In this document: in pieces, positions 26,006-34,884 of the stretch
Position numbering within the stretch: position 1 is the first letter of the stretch
How the letters are laid out: each line of letters starts with the position of its first letter
Assembly (NCBI GenBank): GCA_016707885.1
Contig: JADJGU010000004.1
Coordinates: 1 to 64,000, forward strand
Source of the DNA: Sphingomonadales bacterium
GTDB lineage: Bacteria; Pseudomonadota; Alphaproteobacteria; Sphingomonadales; Sphingomonadaceae
Direction: 5' to 3'
Length of the DNA stretch: 64,000 nt
Position numbers and translations under genes: made by a program
The notes under the pieces: generated by a model
What the model was told of the DNA's origin: nothing
Seen by the model: only the letters and a program-made list of their open reading frames with translations
The model's database searches: none

Positions 26006-28687
26006 ATGAACCGCACCGCGCCGCAGCCTATTCAGCAAAATCCGGATATCAAGTTTCTCGGCAAGATGCTGGGCGATGTTATCCGCGCTTATGGCGGGGA
26101 GAAACTGTTCCGCCAGACCGAATATATCCGCGCTGCCAGCGTCGACCGGCATCGCGGCGTTGAAGGCGCAGTTGATACCGGGCTGGAGGCACTGAGCCTT
26201 GATGACACCATCTCCTTTGTTCGCGGCTTCATGCTCTTCTCGCTGCTCGCCAATCTGGCCGAGGATCGCCAGTCCAATTTGCAAGAAGGCGGGACAACGC
26301 TAGCAGAGGCCATCGAGCGGCTGCGTGCCGAGGGCATCGACGCCGAACAGGTGGGCGAGCTTCTTGGCCAAAGCCTGATTGTCCCCGTGCTCACCGCACA
26401 TCCGACCGAAGTGCGGCGCAAGAGCATGATCGATCACAAGAACCGGATCGCGGCGCTGATGCGCCTCCGCGATATCGGGCAGGCTGTGACCGAATCGGGC
26501 GACCGGATAGACGAAGCCATTTACCGCCAGATCGCACTCCTTTGGCAGACTCGCCCGCTGCGGCGAGAAAAACTGGTGGTCGCCGACGAAATCGAAAATG
26601 CCCGCGCCTATATGGAAGATGTCTTCCTTGTCGCGCTGCCCAAGCTTTACGCACGCTGGGAACGCGACCTTGGGACTCGCCCACCTTCTTTTCTGCGGCT
26701 GGGAAGCTGGATCGGCGGCGACCGCGACGGCAACCCGTTCGTCAACGCCCAAACACTCGACAATGCGCTGTCGCGTGGGGCGGCAACCGCGCTTGGCCAT
26801 TATCTCGAATGCGTCCACCATCTGGGCGCGGAAATATCGATCTCGTCCGAACTGGCGCATGTGCCGCAAGCGGTGCTCGATCTGGCCGAAGCGAGCGGAG
26901 ACCTTGCCGCCAGCCGTGCCGACGAACCCTATCGTCGGGCGTTGTCAGGCGTTTATGCGCGGCTGGCGGCAACTTATGTCAAGATTGTCGGCGAGGCACC
27001 ACCACGGCCTTCGCGGCTGGCGGGTAAGCCCTATTCGTCCCCCGACAGCTTCCGGCGTGACCTCATCGCCATCGCCTCGGCACTGGCTTCTGAAGGCAAG
27101 GGTGCTCTGTCCAGCGGAGGTGCGCTGGGGCGGCTGATCCGAGCGATTGAAACCTTCGGCTTTCATCTGGCGACGCTCGACCTGCGCCAGAATAGCGATG
27201 TGCACGAACGGGTGGTCGCCGAACTGCTGCGCGAGGCCGGCGTCGAACCCGCCTATCTCGATCTCGACGAGGAAGCGCGCATCGCCTTGCTCACCAAGGA
27301 ACTGGCGCACAACCGCCCGCTGGGTGGCACAGCAACTGCGCTGGGCGAAGAAGCCAATAGCGAACTCGCCATCTTGCATGCTTCGGCACATGCGCATGAC
27401 ACCTTCGGGCGCGGCGCGATCACCACCTATATCATCAGCAAGACGACGAGCCTGTCCGACCTGCTTGAAGTCTATGTGCTGCTGAAAGAGGCAGGCCTCT
27501 ATCGCATCGACGCCGATGGCAAGGCCGCGGCACCCATCATGGTGGTGCCGTTGTTCGAAACCATCGGCGACCTGGAGGCAGCGCCCGCCATCATGACAGC
27601 CTTCTTCGCATTGCCCGAAATGAAGGCGTTGGCGAAGGCGCGCGGGCATCAGGAAGTGATGATCGGCTATTCGGATTCGAACAAGGATGGCGGCTATCTG
27701 ACATCGACCTGGGGCCTCAACCAAGCCTCGCTCGCGCTGGCCCCTGTGTTTGAGGCAGCAGGTGTCACCATGCAGCTATTCCACGGTCGCGGCGGAGCGG
27801 TAGGGCGCGGGGGTGGTTCGGCCTTTGGTGCCATTCAGGCGCAGCCGCGAGGCACCGTCAACGGCCGCATCCGCATCACCGAACAGGGCGAAGTCATCGC
27901 GGCCAAATATGGCACAGTCGACAATGCCGTCGCCAATCTGGAAACCATTGCCTCGGCCACGCTGTTGGCCTCGCTTGAGCCCGATCCCGTGCCTATCGCG
28001 GACGCTGCCCGCTTCTCGGCAGCGATGGACCAGCTGTCGACCAATGCCTTTGCCGCCTATCGCGAGCTGGTTTACGAAACCGAAGGCTTCAATGTCTTCT
28101 TCAGGCAGATGACGCCGATCTCGGAGATCGCAACGCTGAAAATCGGCTCGCGTCCCTCCAGCCGCAAGGCGAATGACCGGATAGAGGATTTGCGCGCTAT
28201 CCCCTGGGTATTCAGCTGGGCTCAGGCACGGGTGATGCTTCCCGGCTGGTATGGTGCCGGACAAGCGCTGGCAGGCTTTGAAGACAAAGGACTGTTGCGC
28301 GCGATGGCGCAAAGCTGGCCATTCTTTCAGACTATCCTCGCTAATATGGAAATGGTGCTCGCAAAATCCGATATGGAAATCGCCGCGCATTATGCGAACT
28401 TGGTTGAGGATAGGGCCCTCGCCGACCAGCTGTTTGGCGAAATCCAGTCGGGATGGAACGCGGCGCATGACAGCCTGCTCGATGCGACCGCGCAGTCAGC
28501 GCTGCTCGAGGCCAGCCCGTCACTCAACAATTCAATCCGTCTGCGCCTGCCCTATATCGAACCGCTCAACCATCTTCAGATAGAACTGATGAAGCGCCAC
28601 CGCGCCGGCGAGGAAGATCCGAGTATCGCGGAGGGCATCCAGCTGACGATCAACGCCGTGGCAACCGCCCTCCGTAACAGCGGCTAA
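26006..28687 (+). CDS. ppc: Phosphoenolpyruvate carboxylase
   Basis: Carboxylates PEP with bicarbonate to oxaloacetate, refilling the TCA cycle. 893 residues from ATG 26006, normal length. Catalytic His motif VLTAHPTEVRRKSM near residue 130; GSWIGGDRDGNPFV near 230; GYSDSNKDGGYLTS near 555; FHGRGGAVGRGGG near 595; C-terminal RLPYIEPLNHLQIELMKRHR and, after a variable segment, an NAVATALRNSG end (the usual Asn-Thr-Gly is Asn-Ser-Gly). The upstream ATG or GTG extension is poorly conserved. Confidence 0.97.
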   Translation: MNRTAPQPIQQNPDIKFLGKMLGDVIRAYGGEKLFRQTEYIRAASVDRHRGVEGAVDTGLEALSLDDTISFVRGFMLFSLLANLAEDRQSNLQEGGTTLAEAIERLRAEGIDAEQVGELLGQSLIVPVLTAHPTEVRRKSMIDHKNRIAALMRLRDIGQAVTESGDRIDEAIYRQIALLWQTRPLRREKLVVADEIENARAYMEDVFLVALPKLYARWERDLGTRPPSFLRLGSWIGGDRDGNPFVNAQTLDNALSRGAATALGHYLECVHHLGAEISISSELAHVPQAVLDLAEASGDLAASRADEPYRRALSGVYARLAATYVKIVGEAPPRPSRLAGKPYSSPDSFRRDLIAIASALASEGKGALSSGGALGRLIRAIETFGFHLATLDLRQNSDVHERVVAELLREAGVEPAYLDLDEEARIALLTKELAHNRPLGGTATALGEEANSELAILHASAHAHDTFGRGAITTYIISKTTSLSDLLEVYVLLKEAGLYRIDADGKAAAPIMVVPLFETIGDLEAAPAIMTAFFALPEMKALAKARGHQEVMIGYSDSNKDGGYLTSTWGLNQASLALAPVFEAAGVTMQLFHGRGGAVGRGGGSAFGAIQAQPRGTVNGRIRITEQGEVIAAKYGTVDNAVANLETIASATLLASLEPDPVPIADAARFSAAMDQLSTNAFAAYRELVYETEGFNVFFRQMTPISEIATLKIGSRPSSRKANDRIEDLRAIPWVFSWAQARVMLPGWYGAGQALAGFEDKGLLRAMAQSWPFFQTILANMEMVLAKSDMEIAAHYANLVEDRALADQLFGEIQSGWNAAHDSLLDATAQSALLEASPSLNNSIRLRLPYIEPLNHLQIELMKRHRAGEEDPSIAEGIQLTINAVATALRNSG

Positions 28688-29793
28688 TTCGTTACAGCGT
28701 CAGGATCCGGTATAGCGGCGGCCAAGGTGCGGCATGCCTGAAGGCGCACTTCGCGATCCTTGTCGATCAAGCCCTGATGCGCCTTGCGGTCAAGATCAGC
28801 CATAGCCAAACCGATTTCCGCTCCCGCCTGCTCGGCTTTATCAGGATGGGCCATCAGATAGGCTTCGGCGAGTTTGTCCGCTGCCAGATTATCGGCTTCG
28901 CGCTCGGCATCCGCTGCGCGGTCGTCGATATTTTCACCGGCGTTTCGTACCAGCAATGCATAGCAATGCGGCATCGTAGGTTGATCAGCCGGTAACGCGG
29001 GCGACAGACCTGCAATCGATACGCTTCCATCCGGATTGGAAACGATGCTGTTATACAATGGGCCGCAAGCTTCGATGTCGTCTTCAGCGTCATCACCTGC
29101 ATCTTTCGCCAGCATTGCAAATAGGCCATCGATTCCGGCGCGACTTGTGTCACTCTCTGCGACGATGAGGGCCGATACTTGTTCGCGAAGTACCGCCGCC
29201 CGATCTTTGGTCAGCCCAAAGCTCGCCAAACGGGGGTAGTTTTCTGGAGCATTCACATAGCCTTGCGCATAAATTGCACAGCGAAGTTCGAGCTTCCGGG
29301 CTTCACCGATACCCGCGATGGCCATTAGCTCCAATGGGTTGAAGTCGATCAATATAACATCGTCGTTCGCATCATTGGCGACAGGATTTGTCTTGGCTGC
29401 TTCGTTCTCGTCGAGCGCCTTTGCTGTATCAACAATCGCCTCATTTTCCATCGCGCCAAAGGCAAGATTCAGGCATTTCGAAAAATGTTCGACTTTGGGC
29501 GACATGGCATCGACAGCCATATCATCGTCGAAGAAGTCGGCCAGTTCGTCCGCCAACTGCGCCTTCAGCCGTTTATTGGCATCCGCGTCAGCTCCCCCCA
29601 GTTCAGCAAGTCGCCCAGAATAGCGATAGCCGATGATATCAAAAAATTCCGCGTCATCGCTGTCAGGTCCGTCGCGTTTGCGTGCTGCATCCGCAAAAAT
29701 TTCGGTGCCGACCGCACAGAATCGCATTTCTTCCGGGTCGTTGACCATCTGGGTGAAAGAGCTGAGTGAGGCGAGCCACAAAAACAGGCTCAT
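28684..29793 (-). CDS. Hypothetical acidic protein
   Basis: 369 residues from ATG 29793, strongly acidic and Ala/Asp-rich (DDDMAVDAMSP, DANDDVILIDF, DAGDDAEDDIEACG). It has no clear signal or membrane segment beyond a weakly hydrophobic start (LFLWLASLSSF). Three or four Cys are scattered (ELRCAIYAQGY, EACGPLY, PHCYALLV, QACRTL). I do not recognise a family. It overlaps the ppc stop by 4 nt convergently and is divergent from the DUF885 peptidase. Lineage-restricted by appearance. Confidence 0.55.
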   Translation of the reverse strand: MSLFLWLASLSSFTQMVNDPEEMRFCAVGTEIFADAARKRDGPDSDDAEFFDIIGYRYSGRLAELGGADADANKRLKAQLADELADFFDDDMAVDAMSPKVEHFSKCLNLAFGAMENEAIVDTAKALDENEAAKTNPVANDANDDVILIDFNPLELMAIAGIGEARKLELRCAIYAQGYVNAPENYPRLASFGLTKDRAAVLREQVSALIVAESDTSRAGIDGLFAMLAKDAGDDAEDDIEACGPLYNSIVSNPDGSVSIAGLSPALPADQPTMPHCYALLVRNAGENIDDRAADAEREADNLAADKLAEAYLMAHPDKAEQAGAEIGLAMADLDRKAHQGLIDKDREVRLQACRTLAAAIPDPDAVTN

Positions 29794-29967
29794 TTGATGT
29801 GATCCGGATGCATGTGGTTCGCGTCGCAATTTGATGTGGCCTGCACAAGCCGATTTCGTGGACTAGGTCGTCAAGCCCGGCGCGACGGCACACCTTGAGA
29901 TTACATCTTCACCTCGCCCCTATCGCTGTTACAGCAACATAATACAGAATGATCCGGAGTAATCTTT

Positions 29968-31800
29968 ATGCGAATTTCGAAAACCGCCCTTTCCGCCATC
30001 GCAATGACTGTCGCCAGCTTGGGCGCCAGCACAACCGTCTATGCCCAAACCACTGAAGCTGCCCCCACAGCCGAAACCGACCAGAATGCAGCCATCATGG
30101 CCTTCTTTGACGAAGTGGACGCAGAGCAACTCTCGCGCTCGCCGCTGGGCAAATCCTATCGCGGTATCAAGGACAGCGATTATGGACGGTGGGACGACGG
30201 CTCCGAGGCAGCCGAGGCGCGCGATATCGAGGCAGACCGCTCAGCACTCAAGGAAATGCGTGCCCGTTTTGACCCGGCCAAGCTTTCTCCGGAAAACCAG
30301 CTGTCCTACCGCCTGTTTGAAAAGCGCGCTGCCCGCAGCGAAGCCGCCCACAAATATAGAGATTATGGCTATGTCTTTGACCAGATGAACGGCGCGCAGA
30401 GCCAGATTCCGGCCTTCCTGATCAACATCCATCGGATCGACAACAAATCGGATGCGCGCGCCTATATCAATCGCCTTTATGGCATCGACCCTGCCCTGAA
30501 CGAAGCCATAGGTCAGGCCAAATCGCGCGCAGCCAAAGGCATCATGCCGCCCAAATGGGTTTACCCTTATGTCATAAGCGACGCGCGCAATGTCATCAGC
30601 GGCGCACCATTCGGCGCTGGCCCTGACGCCCCGCTGTTCGCCGACTTCAAGGGCAAGGTGGCCAAGCTTGCTATAAGCCAGACCGAGAAGGACCTGCTGG
30701 TCGCCGATGCGGCGCAAGCGCTGAATGCGTCGGTCAAACCCGCCTATGAAGCGCTGATTGCTGAAATGACCGCGCAAGAAAAGGTCGCTGGCACCGACGA
30801 CGGCATCTGGCGTTTCAAAGATGGCGCCGGCTATTATTCTCAGCTCCTGTCCAACTACACGACCACCGATATGACACCGGACCAGATCCACAATCTGGGC
30901 CTCACACAGGTTGCACGCATCCATAAGGAAATGCAGGCGGTGCAAAAACGGATGGGCGTGAAGGGCGACCTCAAGGCCTATTTCAACCATATGCGCACCG
31001 ACCCGAAATTCTATGCACCCGACGGCGAAGAGGGCCGCGCGCTCTATCTGGCCGAAACGCAAAAGGCCTATGATGCGGTCAAGCCGTTGCTGCCCAATTG
31101 GTTCGGTGTGCTGCCGCAAGCGCCTTTGGTTGTGAAACCCGTTGAAGCCTTCCGTGAGAAATCGGCTGGCAAGGCTTTCTACCAGCGCCCCTCGCCAGAT
31201 GGTTCGCGCCCCGGCACTTACTATGCGAACCTATACAAGATGTCCGACATGCCGCTGACCGAGGTTGAGGCACTCTTCTACCATGAAGGCGTCCCCGGCC
31301 ACCATTTGCAACTCGCGATCCAGACCGAGTTGAAGGATGTTCCCGCTTTCCGCAAATTCGGCGGCGTCACTGCCTATAGTGAGGGCTGGGGGCTGTATTC
31401 GGAAAAGCTCGCCAAGGATATGGGCCTCTATACCGATCCAGCGCGCGATTTCGGACGGTTGCAGCTCGAACTCCACCGCGCCATTCGCTTGGTGGTTGAC
31501 TCAGGTCTCCACCACAAGCGCTGGACCCGCGAACAAGCGATCAAATATGTCGAGGATAATTCGGCAGATGCGCCCGGCGGAATCGTCAAGGCGATCGAGC
31601 GCTACATCATCTACCCGGGCCAGGCGACCGCGTACATGGTCGGCCGCCTGAAGATTAGCGAACTGCGCGACAAGGCACAGAAAGCTCTAGGCAAGAAGTT
31701 CGACGTGCGCGGGTTCCACGACACAGTGCTGAAATCCGGCCCGGTGCCGCTCGATGTCCTTGAAGAAAAGGTTGACGCCTGGATTGCTTCACAGAAATAG
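29968..31800 (+). CDS. DUF885 family exported peptidase-like protein
   Basis: 610 residues with a signal peptide (KTALSAIAMTVASLGASTTVYAQ). DUF885 proteins look like zinc carboxypeptidase/M32-like helical proteins. The metal-binding HEGVPGHHLQLAI near 430 is clear, with the SEGWGLYSEKLAKDMGLY motif about 35 residues later supplying the second-shell Glu, and YIIYPGQATAYMVGRLKI near the C-terminus. ATG 29968 follows GGAG at -11. Probably a periplasmic peptidase; substrate unknown. Confidence 0.85.
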   Translation: MRISKTALSAIAMTVASLGASTTVYAQTTEAAPTAETDQNAAIMAFFDEVDAEQLSRSPLGKSYRGIKDSDYGRWDDGSEAAEARDIEADRSALKEMRARFDPAKLSPENQLSYRLFEKRAARSEAAHKYRDYGYVFDQMNGAQSQIPAFLINIHRIDNKSDARAYINRLYGIDPALNEAIGQAKSRAAKGIMPPKWVYPYVISDARNVISGAPFGAGPDAPLFADFKGKVAKLAISQTEKDLLVADAAQALNASVKPAYEALIAEMTAQEKVAGTDDGIWRFKDGAGYYSQLLSNYTTTDMTPDQIHNLGLTQVARIHKEMQAVQKRMGVKGDLKAYFNHMRTDPKFYAPDGEEGRALYLAETQKAYDAVKPLLPNWFGVLPQAPLVVKPVEAFREKSAGKAFYQRPSPDGSRPGTYYANLYKMSDMPLTEVEALFYHEGVPGHHLQLAIQTELKDVPAFRKFGGVTAYSEGWGLYSEKLAKDMGLYTDPARDFGRLQLELHRAIRLVVDSGLHHKRWTREQAIKYVEDNSADAPGGIVKAIERYIIYPGQATAYMVGRLKISELRDKAQKALGKKFDVRGFHDTVLKSGPVPLDVLEEKVDAWIASQK

Positions 31801-31826
31801 ATGTTAACGGGTTAAAACATTACTGC

Positions 31827-31900
31827 AGCCCTGAGCCTGTCGAAGGGCGTTTCTCAGCCCTTGCGCAAACCTCTAGGCGCCCATCGACAGGCTCAGGGCT
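31827..31900. repeat. Long inverted repeat, REP-type element (CCCTGAGCCTGTCGA)
   Basis: AGCCCTGAGCCTGTCGA (31827-31843) is matched perfectly by its reverse complement at 31884-31900; the arms extend inward another 6 nt with one mismatch. The core CCCTGAGCCTGTCGA is a palindromic motif I know from intergenic regions of many proteobacteria. It lies between convergent DUF885 and P450 genes and may end transcription in both directions. Confidence 0.8.
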
Positions 31901-31924
31901 ACGGTATTGTATATGTATCGTGCT

Positions 31925-33292
31925 CTAAAGCGGCACCATCCGGACCCGGAGCCCATCCTTGGGCTTCGGGATCGGCCAGGCCTGCCATGCAGGATCGTAG
32001 CCGTCGGCCACCTCCACGCGCACTTGCGTGAGCAAATGATGGATGAACAGCTTCATCTGCATATAGGCAAAATGCAGGCCAAGGCACATATGCGCACCGC
32101 CGCCAAAGGGAACCCAGGCATATTTGTGCCGCCCTTTCGAATTTTCGGCCGTGAAGCGCATCGGATCGAACTTTTCGGGCTTCTCCCAATATTCCGACAT
32201 CATATGGGTGACAGTCGGATTTATGCTCACCGTTGTTCCGGCCGGGATCTTATAACCCATAAACTCGAAATCCTTGAGCGCGCGGCGCGGGATTGAGGGC
32301 ACTGGCGGGATCAGTCGGAGCGATTCTTTGAAAGCATATTCGGTCAGTTCAAACGAATCGAGCTGGTCGGGCGAAATCGCGCTGCCTGCTGGCGCGATCG
32401 AAAGGCATTCTGCCCGTAACTTCTCCTGCCATTCCGGATTTTTGGCGAGCAGCCAGATCATCGACGTCACCGAAGAGGTAATCGTATCGTGCGCCGCCAT
32501 CATCAGGAAGTTCATATGATCGATAATTTCACCGTCGGTCATATATTGCCCGTCGTCACGGGTCGCGCGGCAGAATTGGCTGAACATATCCTGTCGGTTG
32601 GGGTTGCGGCGGCGTTCCTCGATCTGCGGGCCGAAATAGCTGATCAGATAATTGCGGCCTGCGACACCGCGTCCCATCTGCGTGAAGGGCAAGGGACGAC
32701 GCACCGGCGAAATCGACGCGGCGACCATGTCGACAAAGGCCTTGTTGATCTTGTCAGCTTCGGGCCCCAGCGGCACGCCCAGAAAGGCACTTGCGGCAAC
32801 ATCCAGCGTCAGTTGCTTAATCGCCGGATAGAAGAGCATGTCGCCACGCCATTTGGGTAGTTGCTCGGCAAAGATGCGGTTCATGTCGGCAACATATCCG
32901 CGCATGGGTTCGGGCTTGAAGGCGATCCCGAGCGCACGGCGGTCCATCCGGTGATGGTCGAAATCCATCAGCATCAATCCACGCGGAAATAGCAGGTTGA
33001 GCACCGGCCCCCAACCCTGCTCGGATGAAAACAGCTTGTCGCGATCGAACAGCATCAGTTCGTTTGCTTCAGCACCGATAATCGACAGATTGACCGCACC
33101 AAAGGCTTTGGAGCGATACACCTTGCCATATTTTTCGATCATATAACGGTTGAAAGCCGGCGGATCGCGCAAAATGCGGAAGGTGTTGCCGATAATTGGC
33201 GGCCCATTTTCGCCCGGAATATGCTCTAGCGCTTCGGGTGCTGCACGGGGCGTCCAATGCGGATTGGCGGCTTCGCTGCTGGCAAGGGCCAT
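31925..33292 (-). CDS. Cytochrome P450
   Basis: 455 residues, soluble bacterial type (no membrane anchor). I-helix AAHDTITSS, K-helix ESLRLIPP (E-x-x-R), and the heme-binding FGGGAHMCLGLHFA with the axial Cys. ATG 33292 has AGGAGATCTCCC upstream. It needs a ferredoxin and reductase; the [2Fe-2S] ferredoxin at 51.9 kb is one candidate partner but is not adjacent. Substrate cannot be deduced; sphingomonad P450s of this kind often act on terpenoids, fatty acids or aromatic compounds. Confidence 0.92.
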   Translation of the reverse strand: MALASSEAANPHWTPRAAPEALEHIPGENGPPIIGNTFRILRDPPAFNRYMIEKYGKVYRSKAFGAVNLSIIGAEANELMLFDRDKLFSSEQGWGPVLNLLFPRGLMLMDFDHHRMDRRALGIAFKPEPMRGYVADMNRIFAEQLPKWRGDMLFYPAIKQLTLDVAASAFLGVPLGPEADKINKAFVDMVAASISPVRRPLPFTQMGRGVAGRNYLISYFGPQIEERRRNPNRQDMFSQFCRATRDDGQYMTDGEIIDHMNFLMMAAHDTITSSVTSMIWLLAKNPEWQEKLRAECLSIAPAGSAISPDQLDSFELTEYAFKESLRLIPPVPSIPRRALKDFEFMGYKIPAGTTVSINPTVTHMMSEYWEKPEKFDPMRFTAENSKGRHKYAWVPFGGGAHMCLGLHFAYMQMKLFIHHLLTQVRVEVADGYDPAWQAWPIPKPKDGLRVRMVPL

Positions 33293-33520
33293 GGGAGATC
33301 TCCTGTGTCTTTTAATTATTCGATTAATCAGCTTACTGCCATCAGTGTTAACAAGGTGCAAGCAGCTTGCAGATGGCGGTTACAAAGCTGAACAGCAGCC
33401 AACCGACGCATTCAGATGCAATTCAACTGGCGGAGCGCAATTCCTGATTTACGATGGACCGTGCTTGCGAATCGGCCAGCTGGGAAACAGAGCCGACAGG
33501 TACATATTGGGGTAAGTCTT

Positions 33521-34372
33521 ATGACGGGAATGCGTGCAAAATTGGCAGCGCGGATTGCAGCGCTGGGTATCGCAACAATCGGGCTTTCAGCCTGCTACTA
33601 TGATGCCGGTGTCGGCCTTGGCTATTATGATGATGGCTATAGCTATTATGACGAAGGTTATGGCTGCGACCCTTACAGCCCGTTCGACAGCTATTATGAC
33701 TGCGACTATCGCGGTGGTTTCTACAACATAGGCTATGGCGGAGGCTGGTATCAGGACTACTGGTATCCCGGCTATGGTTTCTACATTTTCGACCGCGGCG
33801 GTCGGCGCTATAATATGCACGACAACCACCGCCGCTATTGGGCCGGACGTCGGCATGAATGGTATCGCGAACATCATGGCCAACGCCGCGATCATGACGG
33901 TCGAGGTCGCCGCGACGGTCGCAGGGATTACCGTGACTCCGGTCAGCATGACGGCCAGGTCGCCGATGGCCACGGTGGAAGCCGAAGCCCCAATGCAGTA
34001 AGCAATGGCCAGAACAACAGCTGGCAGCGTGACCGGAACCGCGACGACCGTCGTGGCGATGGGCGTGGCGAACGCCGCCGTGACTGGTCGCAAAATCGTG
34101 GCGATGCAGCCCAGCAGGTTCCGCCGGTAGCGACGCCTCCTGCCGCTCCTTCAGGCCGGGGCGATGGACGCGGCTGGCGCCGCGGCGGCGATGGCAACGC
34201 AACGCGTGCGGCCGACGGCAATCGTCGCCAGTGGCAGGCACCTCCGGCACCGCAGGTGTCACAGGGAACGGCTGCGCCGGCAACACTGGCGCCACAACCC
34301 AGAGCCGCTCGTCCCATCGGCGATCATCCGCGCGCACCAAAAGGAAACGACCGCGGCCCGCGCGAAAATTGA
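33521..34372 (+). CDS. Tyr/Gly-rich then Arg/Gly-rich surface lipoprotein
   Basis: 283 residues with a lipoprotein signal (AALGIATIGLSACYYD, lipobox LSAC). Three composition zones follow: a Tyr/Asp/Gly-rich zone (residues 25-90, such as YYDDGYSYYDEGYG), an Arg/His/Asp/Gly zone (90-215, RRDHDGRGRRDGRRDYR), and a Pro/Ala-rich C-terminus. It has no catalytic motif. Related YXWGXW-type or glycine-rich lipoproteins occur in sphingomonads; an outer-membrane surface role is likely but unproven. It is followed by a good hairpin terminator. Confidence 0.65.
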   Translation: MTGMRAKLAARIAALGIATIGLSACYYDAGVGLGYYDDGYSYYDEGYGCDPYSPFDSYYDCDYRGGFYNIGYGGGWYQDYWYPGYGFYIFDRGGRRYNMHDNHRRYWAGRRHEWYREHHGQRRDHDGRGRRDGRRDYRDSGQHDGQVADGHGGSRSPNAVSNGQNNSWQRDRNRDDRRGDGRGERRRDWSQNRGDAAQQVPPVATPPAAPSGRGDGRGWRRGGDGNATRAADGNRRQWQAPPAPQVSQGTAAPATLAPQPRAARPIGDHPRAPKGNDRGPREN

Positions 34373-34375
34373 CAT

Positions 34376-34411
34376 AAAAAGACGGTCGTGCCGGGGGCTG
34401 GCACGACCGTC
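34376..34411 (-). terminator. Bidirectional hairpin terminator
   Basis: A perfect 12-bp stem (34381-34392 with 34400-34411, GACGGTCGTGCC) with a 7-nt loop. On the minus strand it ends in five T (34376-34380), ending the small minus-strand gene; it also lies just after the plus-strand lipoprotein stop. Confidence 0.85.
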
Positions 34412-34484
34412 ATTGCCTGAGGAATGCGGCGCCTGCGTGGATGGCTAACCGCGGTGGACCAAGATATCCTCAGGAATCAGATGT

Positions 34485-34727
34485 TCATTCACCCTCCCAA
34501 CGGCCGATTTTCTTGCCGTTACGGCGCGCCTCAATCGCTTCATCAGCGACACCGGTCAGATATTGCAGATGGGCTATGCGCGCTTCGCGACGTGCAGACG
34601 GGGTCAGGCTGCTGACAGATGAAACCAGCGCCTTGGGATCACCATCCGACAACCCTATAATCAGCGCTAGAAAAACTGAGGCAAAGCCCAGTGCAGTGCA
34701 GACAACAAGTGTGGCATCCGGCGACAT
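34485..34727 (-). CDS. Small membrane protein of unknown function
   Basis: 80 residues. One N-terminal membrane helix (LVVCTALGFASVFLALIIGL) is followed by a basic cytoplasmic part (SSLTPSARREARIAHLQYLTGVADEAIEARRNGKKIGRWEGE). ATG 34727 has AGGAGG 6-7 nt upstream (GGAGGAATTG), a strong ribosome site. It ends in a clear terminator. Function not known. Confidence 0.65.
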   Translation of the reverse strand: MSPDATLVVCTALGFASVFLALIIGLSDGDPKALVSSVSSLTPSARREARIAHLQYLTGVADEAIEARRNGKKIGRWEGE

Positions 34728-34830
34728 TCAATTCCTCCTGAACAAAACCCGTTCTTTTCTGGTGAGAAACTTATCGCCAGTGCTGGTTAACTTCGCGCCG
34801 CGAGGCGCGGTTAAGCAAAAATTAGGCACG

Positions 34831-34861
34831 AAAAAAATGGGGCGCCCCGCAGGACGCCCCA
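34831..34861 (-). terminator. Rho-independent terminator after the D-aminoacylase gene
   Basis: On the minus strand, GGGGCG and CGCCCC (34855-34860 and 34839-34844) pair and are followed by A and seven T (34831-34837). It lies 24 nt after the deacylase stop. Confidence 0.85.
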
Positions 34862-34884
34862 GATTTCTTCCAGATAAGAACCGC

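Noticed and set aside
33293..33520. Possible small gene or riboswitch before the Tyr/Gly-rich lipoprotein
   Set aside because: No convincing start with ribosome site and no conserved RNA motif noticed in the 228 nt.
33519..34340. Two long minus-strand frames opposite the Tyr/Gly-rich lipoprotein
   Set aside because: Low-complexity codons of the lipoprotein make long open frames on the other strand; the plus-strand gene has a lipoprotein signal, the others have none.
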